29,212 bases of DNA, taken from the IMG/VR virus record IMGVR_UViG_3300027816_000311, positions 1 through 29,212 of that record; one strand, written 5' to 3'. Under the pieces are notes generated by a model. It searched no databases. It was not told the DNA's origin and saw only the letters and a program-made list of their open reading frames with translations. The translations under genes and the position numbers were made by a program. Below, piece after piece: positions 6,906 to 13,530 of the stretch (its first letter is position 1; the number at the start of each line of letters is the position of its first letter). The stretch comes from a virus.

Positions 6906-8670
6906 TATTCACGTTTTAGAATTAAGTACATATACAACGCCAACGGTTCAAGAGTCGAAGCGAGATAATTGGGTGGAATTTGGTGAGGATAATAATTACT
7001 TTCAGTTTATTATTGATAGGTATGTTAATTCAACGACAAATAGCGCAGTAATAAACAACGTAAGCAGATTAATTTACGGTCGTGGATTAAGTGCCTTAGA
7101 TGCAAATAAAAAGCCTAACGAGTACGCTCAAATGATGGCTTTATTTCATTCGGATTGTATTCGTAAAATTGTTTTAGATCGTAAAATGTTCGGACAGTTT
7201 GCCGTACAAGTTCACTATTCTAAAGACCACAAAAAGATTTTAAAAGCATATCACATACCGGTTAACTTATTACGTGCTGAAAAGTGCAATAAAGACGGAG
7301 AAATAGAAGGATATTACTACTCTGATAACTGGGAAGATACACGTAATTACGTTCCTAAAAGAATACCAGCGTTTGGATATTCAAATGAACAAGTAGAAAT
7401 ACTTTATTCGAAGCCTTACGCTGTTGGAATGAAATACTATTCTTTACCTGACTATCAAGGTGGGTTACCATATGCAAAGTTAGAAGAGGAAATAGCTGAT
7501 TATTTAATTAACGAAGTTCAAAACGGTTTTTCAGGAACTAAGGTAGTAAATTTTAACAACGGTGTACCGACTGAAGAACAACAGCAAATAATTAAAGGAA
7601 AAGTTTTAAGTCAATTAACTGGCTCACGTGGCCAAAAGGTAATTGTAGCTTTTAACAATAACCAAGAAAGTAAAACTACTGTTGACGATTTGCCATTAAA
7701 TGATGCGCCAGACCATTACACTTACTTAAGTGAGGAATGCGTTAAAAAGATTATGTTAGCTCACAACATTACAAGTCCTTTGCTTTTTGGGTTAGGTTCT
7801 ACAAATGGATTTAGCTCTAATGCTGATGAGATAAAGAACGCTTCTATTTTGTTTGATAACATGGTTATAAAGCCTATTCAAGACCAGATAATAGAAGCCT
7901 TTGATAAAATTTTAGCTTACAACGGTGTTAGTTTAAAGTTATTCTTTAAAACATTACAGCCTTTGGAGTTTGTAGATTTAGAAAACGCACAAACTGAAGA
8001 ACAAGTAGCTGAAGAAACGGGAACGGAATTAAGCAAAGATTTTCATATTGCTGAAGCATTAATTAGCTTAGGTGAAGACGAACCCGAAAACTCAATTCTA
8101 ATAGATGAATTTCCTGTTGACTATGACTTAGACGACAAAGAGAATGAAACGCTCTCTAAAGAGCTTAAAACGTCTTTTTTGAGCAAGATAGTTAACTTAG
8201 TTTCAACTGGAGACAACAGACCAAATATAAGAAGCGCACAAGACGAAGTAATAGACGGTGTTAAATTCCTAACTCGGTATGTTTATGCTGGTGCTGAAAA
8301 TGCGGAACGTGAATTTTGTAGAAAAATGATGTCAGCTAATAAAATATATCGTAAAGAAGATATTATTAAAATGGGTTCTGAAGTAGTTAATGCTGGTTGG
8401 GGACCTAATGGTGCAGATACGTATTCAATTTGGTTTTATAAAGGCGGTGGTAATTGTCATCACCGTTGGAATAAAAGAGTGTACGCTACATTTAGCGGTA
8501 AAGCTATTGATGTGAACAGTGAGGAATTAAAACAAGTAGCGGTACGTAAAGCTGAAAAATTAGGGTACGTTGTAAAGAACGATGCTAAAGTAAGTAAAAG
8601 ACCAGTTGATATGCCTAACTATGGATTTTTACCAAGTAACCCACAACCTAAAAGAAAAATTACACGATAA
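6898..8670 (+). CDS. portal protein with C-terminal Cys/His (MuF-like) domain
   Basis: The portal forms the dodecameric DNA channel at one capsid vertex. Residues 1-370 carry the portal core: VINNVSRLIYGRGL near residue 50, HIPVNLLRAE, then KIMLAHNITSPLLFGLG, all typical of Bacteroidota phage portals. About residues 371-420 are an acidic linker. The last 170 residues form a separate domain, with EFC at Cys474, an IYRKEDI helix and GGGNCHHRW at Cys520-His522. This FC...GG-x-NC-x-H layout is the one seen at the C-terminus of many MuF-type minor head proteins. At 590 residues it is longer than a bare portal, which the extra domain explains. It is not preceded by terminase; terminase is far upstream on the circle. 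Confidence 0.85.
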   Translation: MSNIHVLELSTYTTPTVQESKRDNWVEFGEDNNYFQFIIDRYVNSTTNSAVINNVSRLIYGRGLSALDANKKPNEYAQMMALFHSDCIRKIVLDRKMFGQFAVQVHYSKDHKKILKAYHIPVNLLRAEKCNKDGEIEGYYYSDNWEDTRNYVPKRIPAFGYSNEQVEILYSKPYAVGMKYYSLPDYQGGLPYAKLEEEIADYLINEVQNGFSGTKVVNFNNGVPTEEQQQIIKGKVLSQLTGSRGQKVIVAFNNNQESKTTVDDLPLNDAPDHYTYLSEECVKKIMLAHNITSPLLFGLGSTNGFSSNADEIKNASILFDNMVIKPIQDQIIEAFDKILAYNGVSLKLFFKTLQPLEFVDLENAQTEEQVAEETGTELSKDFHIAEALISLGEDEPENSILIDEFPVDYDLDDKENETLSKELKTSFLSKIVNLVSTGDNRPNIRSAQDEVIDGVKFLTRYVYAGAENAEREFCRKMMSANKIYRKEDIIKMGSEVVNAGWGPNGADTYSIWFYKGGGNCHHRWNKRVYATFSGKAIDVNSEELKQVAVRKAEKLGYVVKNDAKVSKRPVDMPNYGFLPSNPQPKRKITR

Positions 8671-9407
8671 TGGCTGAAGCTCTACTAATAACAAGAAATG
8701 ACGTTGTAAAGTTTACTGCTATGAATGGCAACGTAGATACTGATAATTTTATTCAGTACGTTAAAATAGCTCAAGACATTCACATTCAAAATTATTTAGG
8801 AACGGACTTACTTCAAAAGATTCAATCTGAAATAACGTTAGCTTCTTCAGGAATACCTACTACGATAACAGTAAGCGACCAAGGAACGGGATACACTACT
8901 GCAACGGGTGTTACTACTACGGGCGGTACTGGAACGGGTTTAACTTTAGATATTACAGATACGGGTGGACTTGTAACGGATGCTGATATTGACACGGCCG
9001 GAACGGGTTATAAAGTAGGAGATGTAATTGTAATTGACGGTGGTAATGACGATGCTGAAATTACGGTGGATGCGATTTATACGATTCCTACTGACTACAA
9101 TAATTTGTTGGTTAACTATATTAAACAAATGCTTATTCATTGGGCTATGGTTGAATATTTGCCATTTGCAGCTTATACGATTGCGAATAAAGGGGTATAT
9201 AAACACAATTCAGAAAACGCAACTAACGTAGAAAAAAACGAAATAGATTTTTTGATTGAGAAAGAGCGAAGTATTGCACAGCATTATACTGAAAGATTTA
9301 TTGAACATATAAGTTTTAATAACGATAAATTTCCTGAGTACAATTCTAACAGTAATGGAGATATGTATCCAGATACAAACAATAATTATCAAGGCTGGTA
9401 TTTATGA
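8670..9407 (+). CDS. head-tail adaptor (DUF6712-like) with inserted beta display domain
   Basis: This is a connector that docks under the portal. Residues 1-58 and about 138-245 are helical and match the DUF6712-like connector pattern: IQYVKIAQDIHIQNYLGTDL, then YIKQMLIHWAMVEYLPFAAY, and DFLIEKERSIAQHYTERF. Between them, residues 60-137 form a Gly/Thr-rich beta domain with two similar halves, each with a GTGY motif (72-75 and 111-114) and ending GDVIVIDGG. That module is widespread in phage tail and decoration proteins and appears to have been inserted at a loop of the adaptor. The start codon overlaps the portal stop (TAATG). Confidence 0.78.
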   Translation: MAEALLITRNDVVKFTAMNGNVDTDNFIQYVKIAQDIHIQNYLGTDLLQKIQSEITLASSGIPTTITVSDQGTGYTTATGVTTTGGTGTGLTLDITDTGGLVTDADIDTAGTGYKVGDVIVIDGGNDDAEITVDAIYTIPTDYNNLLVNYIKQMLIHWAMVEYLPFAAYTIANKGVYKHNSENATNVEKNEIDFLIEKERSIAQHYTERFIEHISFNNDKFPEYNSNSNGDMYPDTNNNYQGWYL

Positions 9408-9511
9408 AGAAATATAAACCGAAACAAGAGAACATAAAGAAATTAATAACGTATTTAAACAAGCAAAATGGCGAACGTAAAGATAAGTCAATTAACAGCG
9501 AAAGGAAGTAA
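9404..9511 (+). CDS. possible small basic protein, 35 aa
   Basis: A 35-codon ORF starts in an ATGA overlap with the adaptor stop. It encodes a very basic peptide (MKKYKPKQENIKKLI...) and overlaps the next gene by 44 bases. The coupling and the otherwise empty 60-base gap support it. Its length and large overlap make it uncertain, and it may only serve as a translational bridge. Confidence 0.45.
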   Translation: MKKYKPKQENIKKLITYLNKQNGERKDKSINSERK

Positions 9512-9911
9512 TTTAGATGCTTCGGATAGGCTTGCGATTGCACAAGATACTGGCGGTGGTACTTTTGCAAGTAAGTACATTAAAGGAAGTGAATTAGTAA
9601 CAAAGAATATTAATACGTATTCTTCGACTTTGAATAACTTAGTTTTAGCCGATGCAAATAAAATTATCAAAGTAGATAATAACAGCGCTAACGATTTAAG
9701 GATTCCAACGAATGCCAGCCATGCGTTTTTAATAGGTACTGAAATTATTATTATTCAATATGGCGCTGGTCAAACTACGGTAGCCCCAACAGCTGGTGTT
9801 ACAATGCGTAGTTCGGGTGGAAAAAATAAACTTTCGGCACAATATTCACAAGCAAAGTTAATAAAGATAGATACTAACGAATGGGTTTTGTCCGGTGATA
9901 TAACAACGTAA
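9468..9911 (+). CDS. fibre or decoration-like beta protein, 147 aa
   Basis: The N-terminus VKISQLTAKGSNLDASDRLA resembles the start of many phage tail-fibre and collar proteins (KISQLT, then DxxDxxAIAQ). The rest is beta-rich: NNLVLADANKIIKVDNNSAN, an IGTEIIIIQYGAGQTTVAP turn and an RSSGGKNKLSAQYSQAKLI segment ending W-V-L-S-G. The same plan occurs in other phage-encoded beta domains and, loosely, in the product of 4426-4848. It lies directly before the putative receptor-binding protein, so a tail fibre or baseplate accessory role fits. Confidence 0.65.
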   Translation: MANVKISQLTAKGSNLDASDRLAIAQDTGGGTFASKYIKGSELVTKNINTYSSTLNNLVLADANKIIKVDNNSANDLRIPTNASHAFLIGTEIIIIQYGAGQTTVAPTAGVTMRSSGGKNKLSAQYSQAKLIKIDTNEWVLSGDITT

Positions 9912-9913
9912 TT

Positions 9914-10807
9914 ATGGCAAATGCAAATGGATGGGGCGATGGTGCCTCAAATAACAATATAGGATGGGGAAAAGGTGCTGATAATGCTATCGGTTGGGGT
10001 TCTGTTTATTCTGTTTCTTCGGCTGGTGCAACTGATATTGTAGGAACTCCAGCACCACCACCAACAGACCCCGATGCACAAGCATTTATAACAGCGGCTT
10101 CAATAACAGACCCTACTCAACAAAGTGCTATAAATACTTTGGTAACTGACTTGAAAGGCTATAACATTTGGACTAAGTTCAAAGCTATATATCCAATAGT
10201 AGGTGGTTCTGCTTCAAGTCATAAATGGAACTTGAAAGACCCAAGAGATTTAGATGCTGCATTTAGATTAACTTTTGCAAGTGGATGGACACATAGTTCA
10301 ACAGGAATGACGCCTTTAAATACTTATGCAGATACATTTTTAAAATTTTCTACTTCATTAGGATTAAATTCAGCGCATTTAAGTTACTATTCAAGAACTA
10401 ATAGCAATGGAGCAGAAGTAGAAATTGGAGTAATGCAACCAGGCACTAATTATTCTTTACTTGAAATAAGAACAAGTAATACGACATATTTTTTAATAAA
10501 TCAAACTGGATTTACTACAGCTACTGATTTAGATTCAAGAGGTTTTTATATTGCCAATAGACAATCTTCAAATGATATTGATGGGTGGAAACAAGGAACT
10601 AAATTGGTAAATGGAACTGCTATATCAAATGCATTACCAAACATTAATACATATATAGGTGCATATAATAACGTAGGTACAGCAGCCGCATTTACAACCA
10701 AACAATGTGCATTCGCTTCAATAGGTGATGGATTAACAGATACAGAAGCAGCTAACTTTTATACTCTTGTAAACACGTATCAAACAGCATTAAGTAGAAA
10801 CGTATAA
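9914..10807 (+). CDS. putative tail fibre / receptor-binding protein with GWG repeats
   Basis: This is probably a distal tail or virion surface protein that contacts the host. The N-terminal 30 residues contain three GWG units (ANGWGDGA, IGWGKGAD, IGWGS). A short proline linker (GTPAPPPTDPD) leads to a conserved segment (ITDPTQQSAINTLVTDLKGY, then WTKFKAIYPIVGG and KWNLKDPRDLDAAFRL) that I associate with Bacteroidota phage fibre proteins. The C-terminal beta-rich region is LamG/concanavalin-like in appearance, ending with the helix TDTEAANFYTLVNTYQTAL. It sits after another fibre-like gene and before lysis. Receptor binding is inferred from family and position. Confidence 0.68.
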   Translation: MANANGWGDGASNNNIGWGKGADNAIGWGSVYSVSSAGATDIVGTPAPPPTDPDAQAFITAASITDPTQQSAINTLVTDLKGYNIWTKFKAIYPIVGGSASSHKWNLKDPRDLDAAFRLTFASGWTHSSTGMTPLNTYADTFLKFSTSLGLNSAHLSYYSRTNSNGAEVEIGVMQPGTNYSLLEIRTSNTTYFLINQTGFTTATDLDSRGFYIANRQSSNDIDGWKQGTKLVNGTAISNALPNINTYIGAYNNVGTAAAFTTKQCAFASIGDGLTDTEAANFYTLVNTYQTALSRNV

Positions 10808-10819
10808 TTTTAAATAACA

Positions 10820-11047
10820 ATGGAAGGTAGAATAGTAACAAACCAAACAGCACAAGAACTACAAGGAGTATTCTTTGATGCTGATACATTTTTTAATTTC
10901 GTTCAAGATATTAATGATGTATATTTTTTATTTTTAAGTGAACAGGATGCGGCTGATATTGCAAATACTGAATGGAGTTATTTGTTGGATATTCCTTTGA
11001 GTCCATTTGAGCCTAAGCCTGCACCATTTCCACCAACTGAAAACTAA
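10820..11047 (+). CDS. small acidic protein of unknown function, 75 aa
   Basis: I do not recognise this protein. It is acidic with many aromatic residues (FFDADTFFNFVQDINDVYFL) and a proline-rich C-terminus (PLSPFEPKPAPFPPTEN). It has no membrane segment. The position between the fibre-like and holin-like genes, and tight spacing on both sides, suggests a fibre accessory or chaperone, but nothing in the sequence proves it. Confidence 0.7.
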   Translation: MEGRIVTNQTAQELQGVFFDADTFFNFVQDINDVYFLFLSEQDAADIANTEWSYLLDIPLSPFEPKPAPFPPTEN

Positions 11048-11052
11048 TTAAA

Positions 11053-11298
11053 ATGATACCTATAACACAATTTATTGATGTAATTAAAAAGCATGGAGCA
11101 TTAGGAGTTCTTGCATTATGGCTAACGTACACACACTTTGAGGTGCAAGATGTTAAAGACAGACTTTACAATTGCTTAGAAAAAAACGAAACAATTAATA
11201 GGCAGCCTATTGAGGAAAAGCAGCCACCGTTACCAAGTGAAAAAAATGATACGGTTGCAGTACTTGAAAGTAAAAGTCGTAAATTAGCGAAAAAATAA
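11053..11298 (+). CDS. holin-like small membrane protein (BhlA/UviB type)
   Basis: This candidate holin would let the endolysin reach the peptidoglycan. A short amphipathic N-terminus (MIPITQFIDVIKKHG) leads to one hydrophobic segment near residues 15-28 (ALGVLALWLTYTHF). A charged helix (EVQDVKDRLYNCLEKNE) and a proline/lysine-rich tail follow. This layout is that of BhlA/UviB-type holin-like peptides, where a single membrane helix is followed by a charged coiled coil. It is 4 bases upstream of the endolysin gene, which strongly supports a lysis role. Confidence 0.6.
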   Translation: MIPITQFIDVIKKHGALGVLALWLTYTHFEVQDVKDRLYNCLEKNETINRQPIEEKQPPLPSEKNDTVAVLESKSRKLAKK

Positions 11299-11301
11299 TT
11301 T

Positions 11302-11844
11302 ATGGTAAGAAGTTATACAGATAAAGAGCTTTTAGATTATGTAAAGGCGCTACCGTCTTTTAATGGTTTTCCTGGTGAGCCTTGGTTGTTATTTGTACGT
11401 TCAAAAGAAGATACTAATGACCGTTTCGATGACAAGGTATATATGTTTCAGCTTGATCAGTTTATAATGGTTACTTCATGCACTACCAACAAAGGAAACA
11501 AAGGTACTGCTGTTATGGAAGCTGGAGCATGGTATTATGATTCGTATGCTTATGGGCTTCATAAAGGCAAAATGCCAGCACTTAGACAAATGAAAGGAGT
11601 TCCATATCGTAGAGACTTTACAAACGACCTTAAAACAAATCCTACCACCGAGATAAAAAAAGATATTATTTACATGAATATTCACGGTGCTACATATAAC
11701 CAAGGTTCTAAACAAATAGCGACAAGAATAGGCGGTTGGAGTGAGGGGTGCTTAGTATTGAATAATAATGCCGATTACGAAAAGGTAGTAAATATTTGTA
11801 AACGATACCCTAAAACAAGTATTGTGTTAATAAACGAATTTTAA
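11302..11844 (+). CDS. YkuD-like (L,D-transpeptidase fold) endolysin
   Basis: This is a probable peptidoglycan-cleaving lysis enzyme. The C-terminal half contains NIHGATYNQ with His128 and GGWSEGCLVL with Ser147 and Cys150, matching the His ... S-x-G-C catalytic pattern of the YkuD fold with one variation (E in place of the usual H). The core includes the strand VYMFQLDQFIMVTSCTT and a conserved-looking VPYRRDF. There is no signal peptide, as expected for a holin-dependent enzyme. It is immediately downstream of the holin-like gene and upstream of a cationic protein. In phages this fold probably acts as a carboxypeptidase or endopeptidase; the bond cut cannot be told from sequence. Confidence 0.72.
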   Translation: MVRSYTDKELLDYVKALPSFNGFPGEPWLLFVRSKEDTNDRFDDKVYMFQLDQFIMVTSCTTNKGNKGTAVMEAGAWYYDSYAYGLHKGKMPALRQMKGVPYRRDFTNDLKTNPTTEIKKDIIYMNIHGATYNQGSKQIATRIGGWSEGCLVLNNNADYEKVVNICKRYPKTSIVLINEF

Positions 11845-11845
11845 G

Positions 11846-12130
11846 ATGGCAAAGAAAAAGATAAAAATAGATACTGAAGGAATAGACGTTAATTTAGAAA
11901 AAGACGGCACTAATATTAAGCTGGATATAGATACTAAAAACGTAGATATTCACGTACTAAAAGACGAAGTGAATAAGGAATTTAAGTTAGACGGTAAAAA
12001 CATTGATATAGATATTAAAAAAACGCCCGACGGTGTCGAGGTGAAAGTCGATGCCCAAGGCGCGTTATGGAAACTGATAGCTAAAAGAGTAGTAAAGTTT
12101 ATTTTAAGACGTTTTAGAATAGGAAAATAA
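11846..12130 (+). CDS. cationic amphipathic C-terminal protein, candidate disruptin or membrane-active lysis factor
   Basis: The first 70 residues form short alternating-polarity repeats with I-D-I/V and K-L-D motifs (KIKIDTEGIDVNLEKDG, KLDIDTKNVDIHVLKD, KNIDIDIKKTPDGVEVKVD), consistent with a beta-solenoid-like or beta-meander fold. The last 22 residues switch to a strongly basic amphipathic helix beginning LWKLIAKRVVKFILRRF, with eight Lys/Arg and no acidic residue, like an antimicrobial peptide. It is the last gene of the late unit, two bases after the endolysin stop, and no spanin pair is visible. A role in breaking the outer membrane, as reported for phage disruptins, is my inference. 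A DNA- or virion-binding protein is the alternative. Confidence 0.6.
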   Translation: MAKKKIKIDTEGIDVNLEKDGTNIKLDIDTKNVDIHVLKDEVNKEFKLDGKNIDIDIKKTPDGVEVKVDAQGALWKLIAKRVVKFILRRFRIGK

Positions 12131-12157
12131 AAATCTTTCTGTTTGTTTTGTGTGATG

Positions 12158-12189
12158 AAACCCTTGATTATTCAGGGGTTTTGTTTTTT
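12158..12189 (+). terminator. rho-independent terminator ending the late operon
   Basis: A 10-bp stem (12158-12167 with 12172-12181, one wobble) with a 4-base loop is followed by TTTTG then six T residues. It marks the boundary between the lysis cassette and the early region. Confidence 0.9.
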
Positions 12190-12214
12190 ATATAAAAATA
12201 TTTTATTAAAATAG

Positions 12215-12244
12215 TTGTTATATTAAATAATTATATTAATTTTG
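12215..12244 (+). promoter_or_regulatory. Bacteroidota-type promoter for the small-gene cluster
   Basis: TTG at 12215-12217 is followed by a 19-base spacer and a TAATTTTG box at 12237-12244, which fits the Flavobacterium consensus TTG/TAnnTTTG. The site lies just after the late terminator and 22 bases before the first small gene. The flanking sequence resembles the sites before 16072, 16679 and 19137. Confidence 0.78.
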
Positions 12245-12266
12245 TAGAAACATTAAAACAAACACT

Positions 12267-12413
12267 ATGAAAAAACGAACAGGAATTTTAATTAACTCGA
12301 TAATTATTTTGTTGGGTTACACTTACGAAAGTTACTTACTTTTAGGAATAGGAGTAATTTGCTTAACTTTAGTATTAATTTCTAAAACTAAAAGACATGA
12401 ACTCAAAAATTAA
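12267..12413 (+). CDS. small membrane protein, 48 aa
   Basis: I do not recognise this protein. A basic start (MKKRTG) precedes one or two hydrophobic segments (ILINSIIILLGY and YLLLGIGVICLTLVLI), then a basic tail (SKTKRHELKN). Two short membrane helices with both ends inside are likely. It is the first gene after the promoter at 12215-12244 and overlaps the next gene by 17 bases. Small membrane proteins at the start of early operons often modify the host envelope, but no function can be assigned here. Confidence 0.72.
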   Translation: MKKRTGILINSIIILLGYTYESYLLLGIGVICLTLVLISKTKRHELKN

Positions 12414-12567
12414 AAACGTGGTTAATACCTATTTTCCGCACAGACCTAACGTAACATATTTGAAGCGCAAGTGGGAAACTAAGATTTGTCCTGAAGATAA
12501 AGGCGGTTCTTTCAACGAAAAGTTATATAGAGATTATTTAGACGCAATAATAAATTACACAAAATGA
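12397..12567 (+). CDS. small unknown protein, 56 aa
   Basis: This is a basic, soluble-looking protein (HRPNVTYLKRKWETKICPED, then NEKLYRDYLDAIINYTK) with one cysteine. I do not recognise a family. It overlaps the preceding membrane protein gene by 17 bases and the following gene by four (ATGA), which supports it as a real member of the operon. Confidence 0.68.
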   Translation: MNSKIKNVVNTYFPHRPNVTYLKRKWETKICPEDKGGSFNEKLYRDYLDAIINYTK

Positions 12568-12833
12568 ACTGGACAAGTAAGCGAAAAAGAACTAAGCAAG
12601 TTCAAATATGTTTTGAGTGGACTGATAAAAGCGATTTAAGGGTAATTTTAGACGATTTAAGAGCGTTAATCGTTTCGGGAGTAGAATCATACCACGACCA
12701 AAAAAAAAGCATTGAGATAGCAGATAAATGGCATGAAGTAGAGTTTCAACAAGAATACATTGATAAGATTCACGAAAGTACGGAATCGGATATTAACGGA
12801 GAATTAAAGTTAGTAATCAAAAGTAATTTTTAA
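12564..12833 (+). CDS. small unknown protein, 89 aa
   Basis: I do not recognise this protein. A basic N-terminus (MNWTSKRKRTKQ) is followed by mixed alpha/beta sequence. The middle is acidic (ESYHDQKKSIEIADKWHEVE) and the end is a beta-like strand (NGELKLVIKSNF). No membrane segment or catalytic motif is visible. It is coupled to its upstream neighbour through an ATGA overlap and lies three bases before the next gene. Confidence 0.75.
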   Translation: MNWTSKRKRTKQVQICFEWTDKSDLRVILDDLRALIVSGVESYHDQKKSIEIADKWHEVEFQQEYIDKIHESTESDINGELKLVIKSNF

Positions 12834-12836
12834 AAT

Positions 12837-13055
12837 ATGGAACAAACAGCAGTAGAAAAAATGATTCAATACTTTATTGAGCAAAAAGACAATGGTGCTT
12901 CTCATTGGTGTATAAATGATTTGATAGCTCAATTATACCAAGCCAAAGCAATGGAGAAAGAGCAGATAATTGATGCTTTACAAGAATTTTCAGATATTAC
13001 ATTACCAGATGAAGTATGTGAAAAGTACTACAACGAAACCTTTAAATCAGAATAA
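12837..13055 (+). CDS. small acidic helical protein of a Bacteroidota phage family, 72 aa
   Basis: The pattern AVEKMIQYFIEQ, then AKAMEKEQIIDALQ and a C-terminal EKYYNETF is one I recognise from many short hypothetical proteins in Bacteroidota phages. Its function is unknown. The sequence is acidic and helical. The recurring MEKEQIIDA and YYNETF core suggests a conserved binding surface. It belongs to the run of small early genes. Confidence 0.78.
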   Translation: MEQTAVEKMIQYFIEQKDNGASHWCINDLIAQLYQAKAMEKEQIIDALQEFSDITLPDEVCEKYYNETFKSE

Positions 13056-13056
13056 G

Positions 13057-13152
13057 ATGGCAGAGGAAGCAAAGATGGCATTACTACTTGCGGTAGTAGG
13101 TTTTTTATGTATATTAATAGGAGGTATTTACAATGAAAAGACGAAGGATTAA
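13057..13152 (+). CDS. tiny single-span membrane protein, 31 aa
   Basis: The product is an acidic N-terminus (MAEEAKM), one hydrophobic helix of about 17 residues (ALLLAVVGFLCILIGGI) and a short charged tail. The start at 13057 fits tight spacing after the preceding stop. The reading frame extends upstream without a stop, but the earlier part overlaps the neighbouring gene out of frame. Function is unknown. Confidence 0.6.
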   Translation: MAEEAKMALLLAVVGFLCILIGGIYNEKTKD

Positions 13153-13258
13153 TTTAACACGTTACCACCACCAGCCTATAACGGTGAGAAACAATAGAGT
13201 ATTTCAATACTGGAAAAGAAAAATTTTAAAAAAATGGATAAACCCTGAATTTGATTGA
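13133..13258 (+). CDS. small basic protein, 41 aa
   Basis: A very basic peptide (MKRRRINLTRYHHQPITVRN, then FQYWKRKILKKWINPEFD) with many aromatic residues. It overlaps the previous gene by 20 bases and ends two bases before the lipoprotein start. Such composition could bind nucleic acid or membranes, but no family is recognised. Confidence 0.6.
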   Translation: MKRRRINLTRYHHQPITVRNNRVFQYWKRKILKKWINPEFD

Positions 13259-13260
13259 TT

Positions 13261-13503
13261 ATGAAAAAAATATTTATAACAGTAGCTATTGGTTTAAGTT
13301 TGACCAGCTGCAAAAAAGAATGTAATTGCGGTACTATAACAAATGATGAGATAACTTTAGATGCAAATAACAATCCGTGTTATTCGTTGACAGTTAGAAA
13401 TTCGTGTTCAGGTAATACTAAGACTTGGTGTTTTGATTACTCGGTATGGTTTGAGGGAAATGTAGGAGAAAATTTTTGTGTTACGAATGTAGATAGTTGG
13501 TAA
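13261..13503 (+). CDS. phage-encoded lipoprotein, cysteine-rich, 80 aa
   Basis: The N-terminus is a lipoprotein signal peptide: MKK, a hydrophobic core (IFITVAIGLSL) and the lipobox L-T-S-C with lipidation at Cys17. The mature part starts CKKECNCG and has six further cysteines, enough for three disulfides, with a beta-rich body (YSLTVRNSCSGNTKTWCFDY, then VWFEGNVGENFCV). I associate this layout with small Flavobacteria lipoproteins. In phages, early lipoproteins commonly block receptors and prevent superinfection, which is the favoured inference here. ATG 13261 is chosen because the upstream TTG would place the signal peptide two residues further in. Confidence 0.75.
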   Translation: MKKIFITVAIGLSLTSCKKECNCGTITNDEITLDANNNPCYSLTVRNSCSGNTKTWCFDYSVWFEGNVGENFCVTNVDSW

Positions 13504-13526
13504 TTAAAAAATTATTTGTATATTTG
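13496..13526 (+). promoter_or_regulatory. Bacteroidota-type promoter for the replication unit
   Basis: TTG at 13496-13498, a 20-base spacer and TATATTTG at 13519-13526. The expected start of transcription near 13532 coincides with the first base of the structured leader at 13531-13620. Confidence 0.8.
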
Positions 13527-13530
13527 CAAA

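Noticed and set aside
8946-9231. Extra frames on both strands within the adaptor insert.
   Set aside because: They arise from the repetitive GGT/ACT-rich codons and do not resemble proteins.
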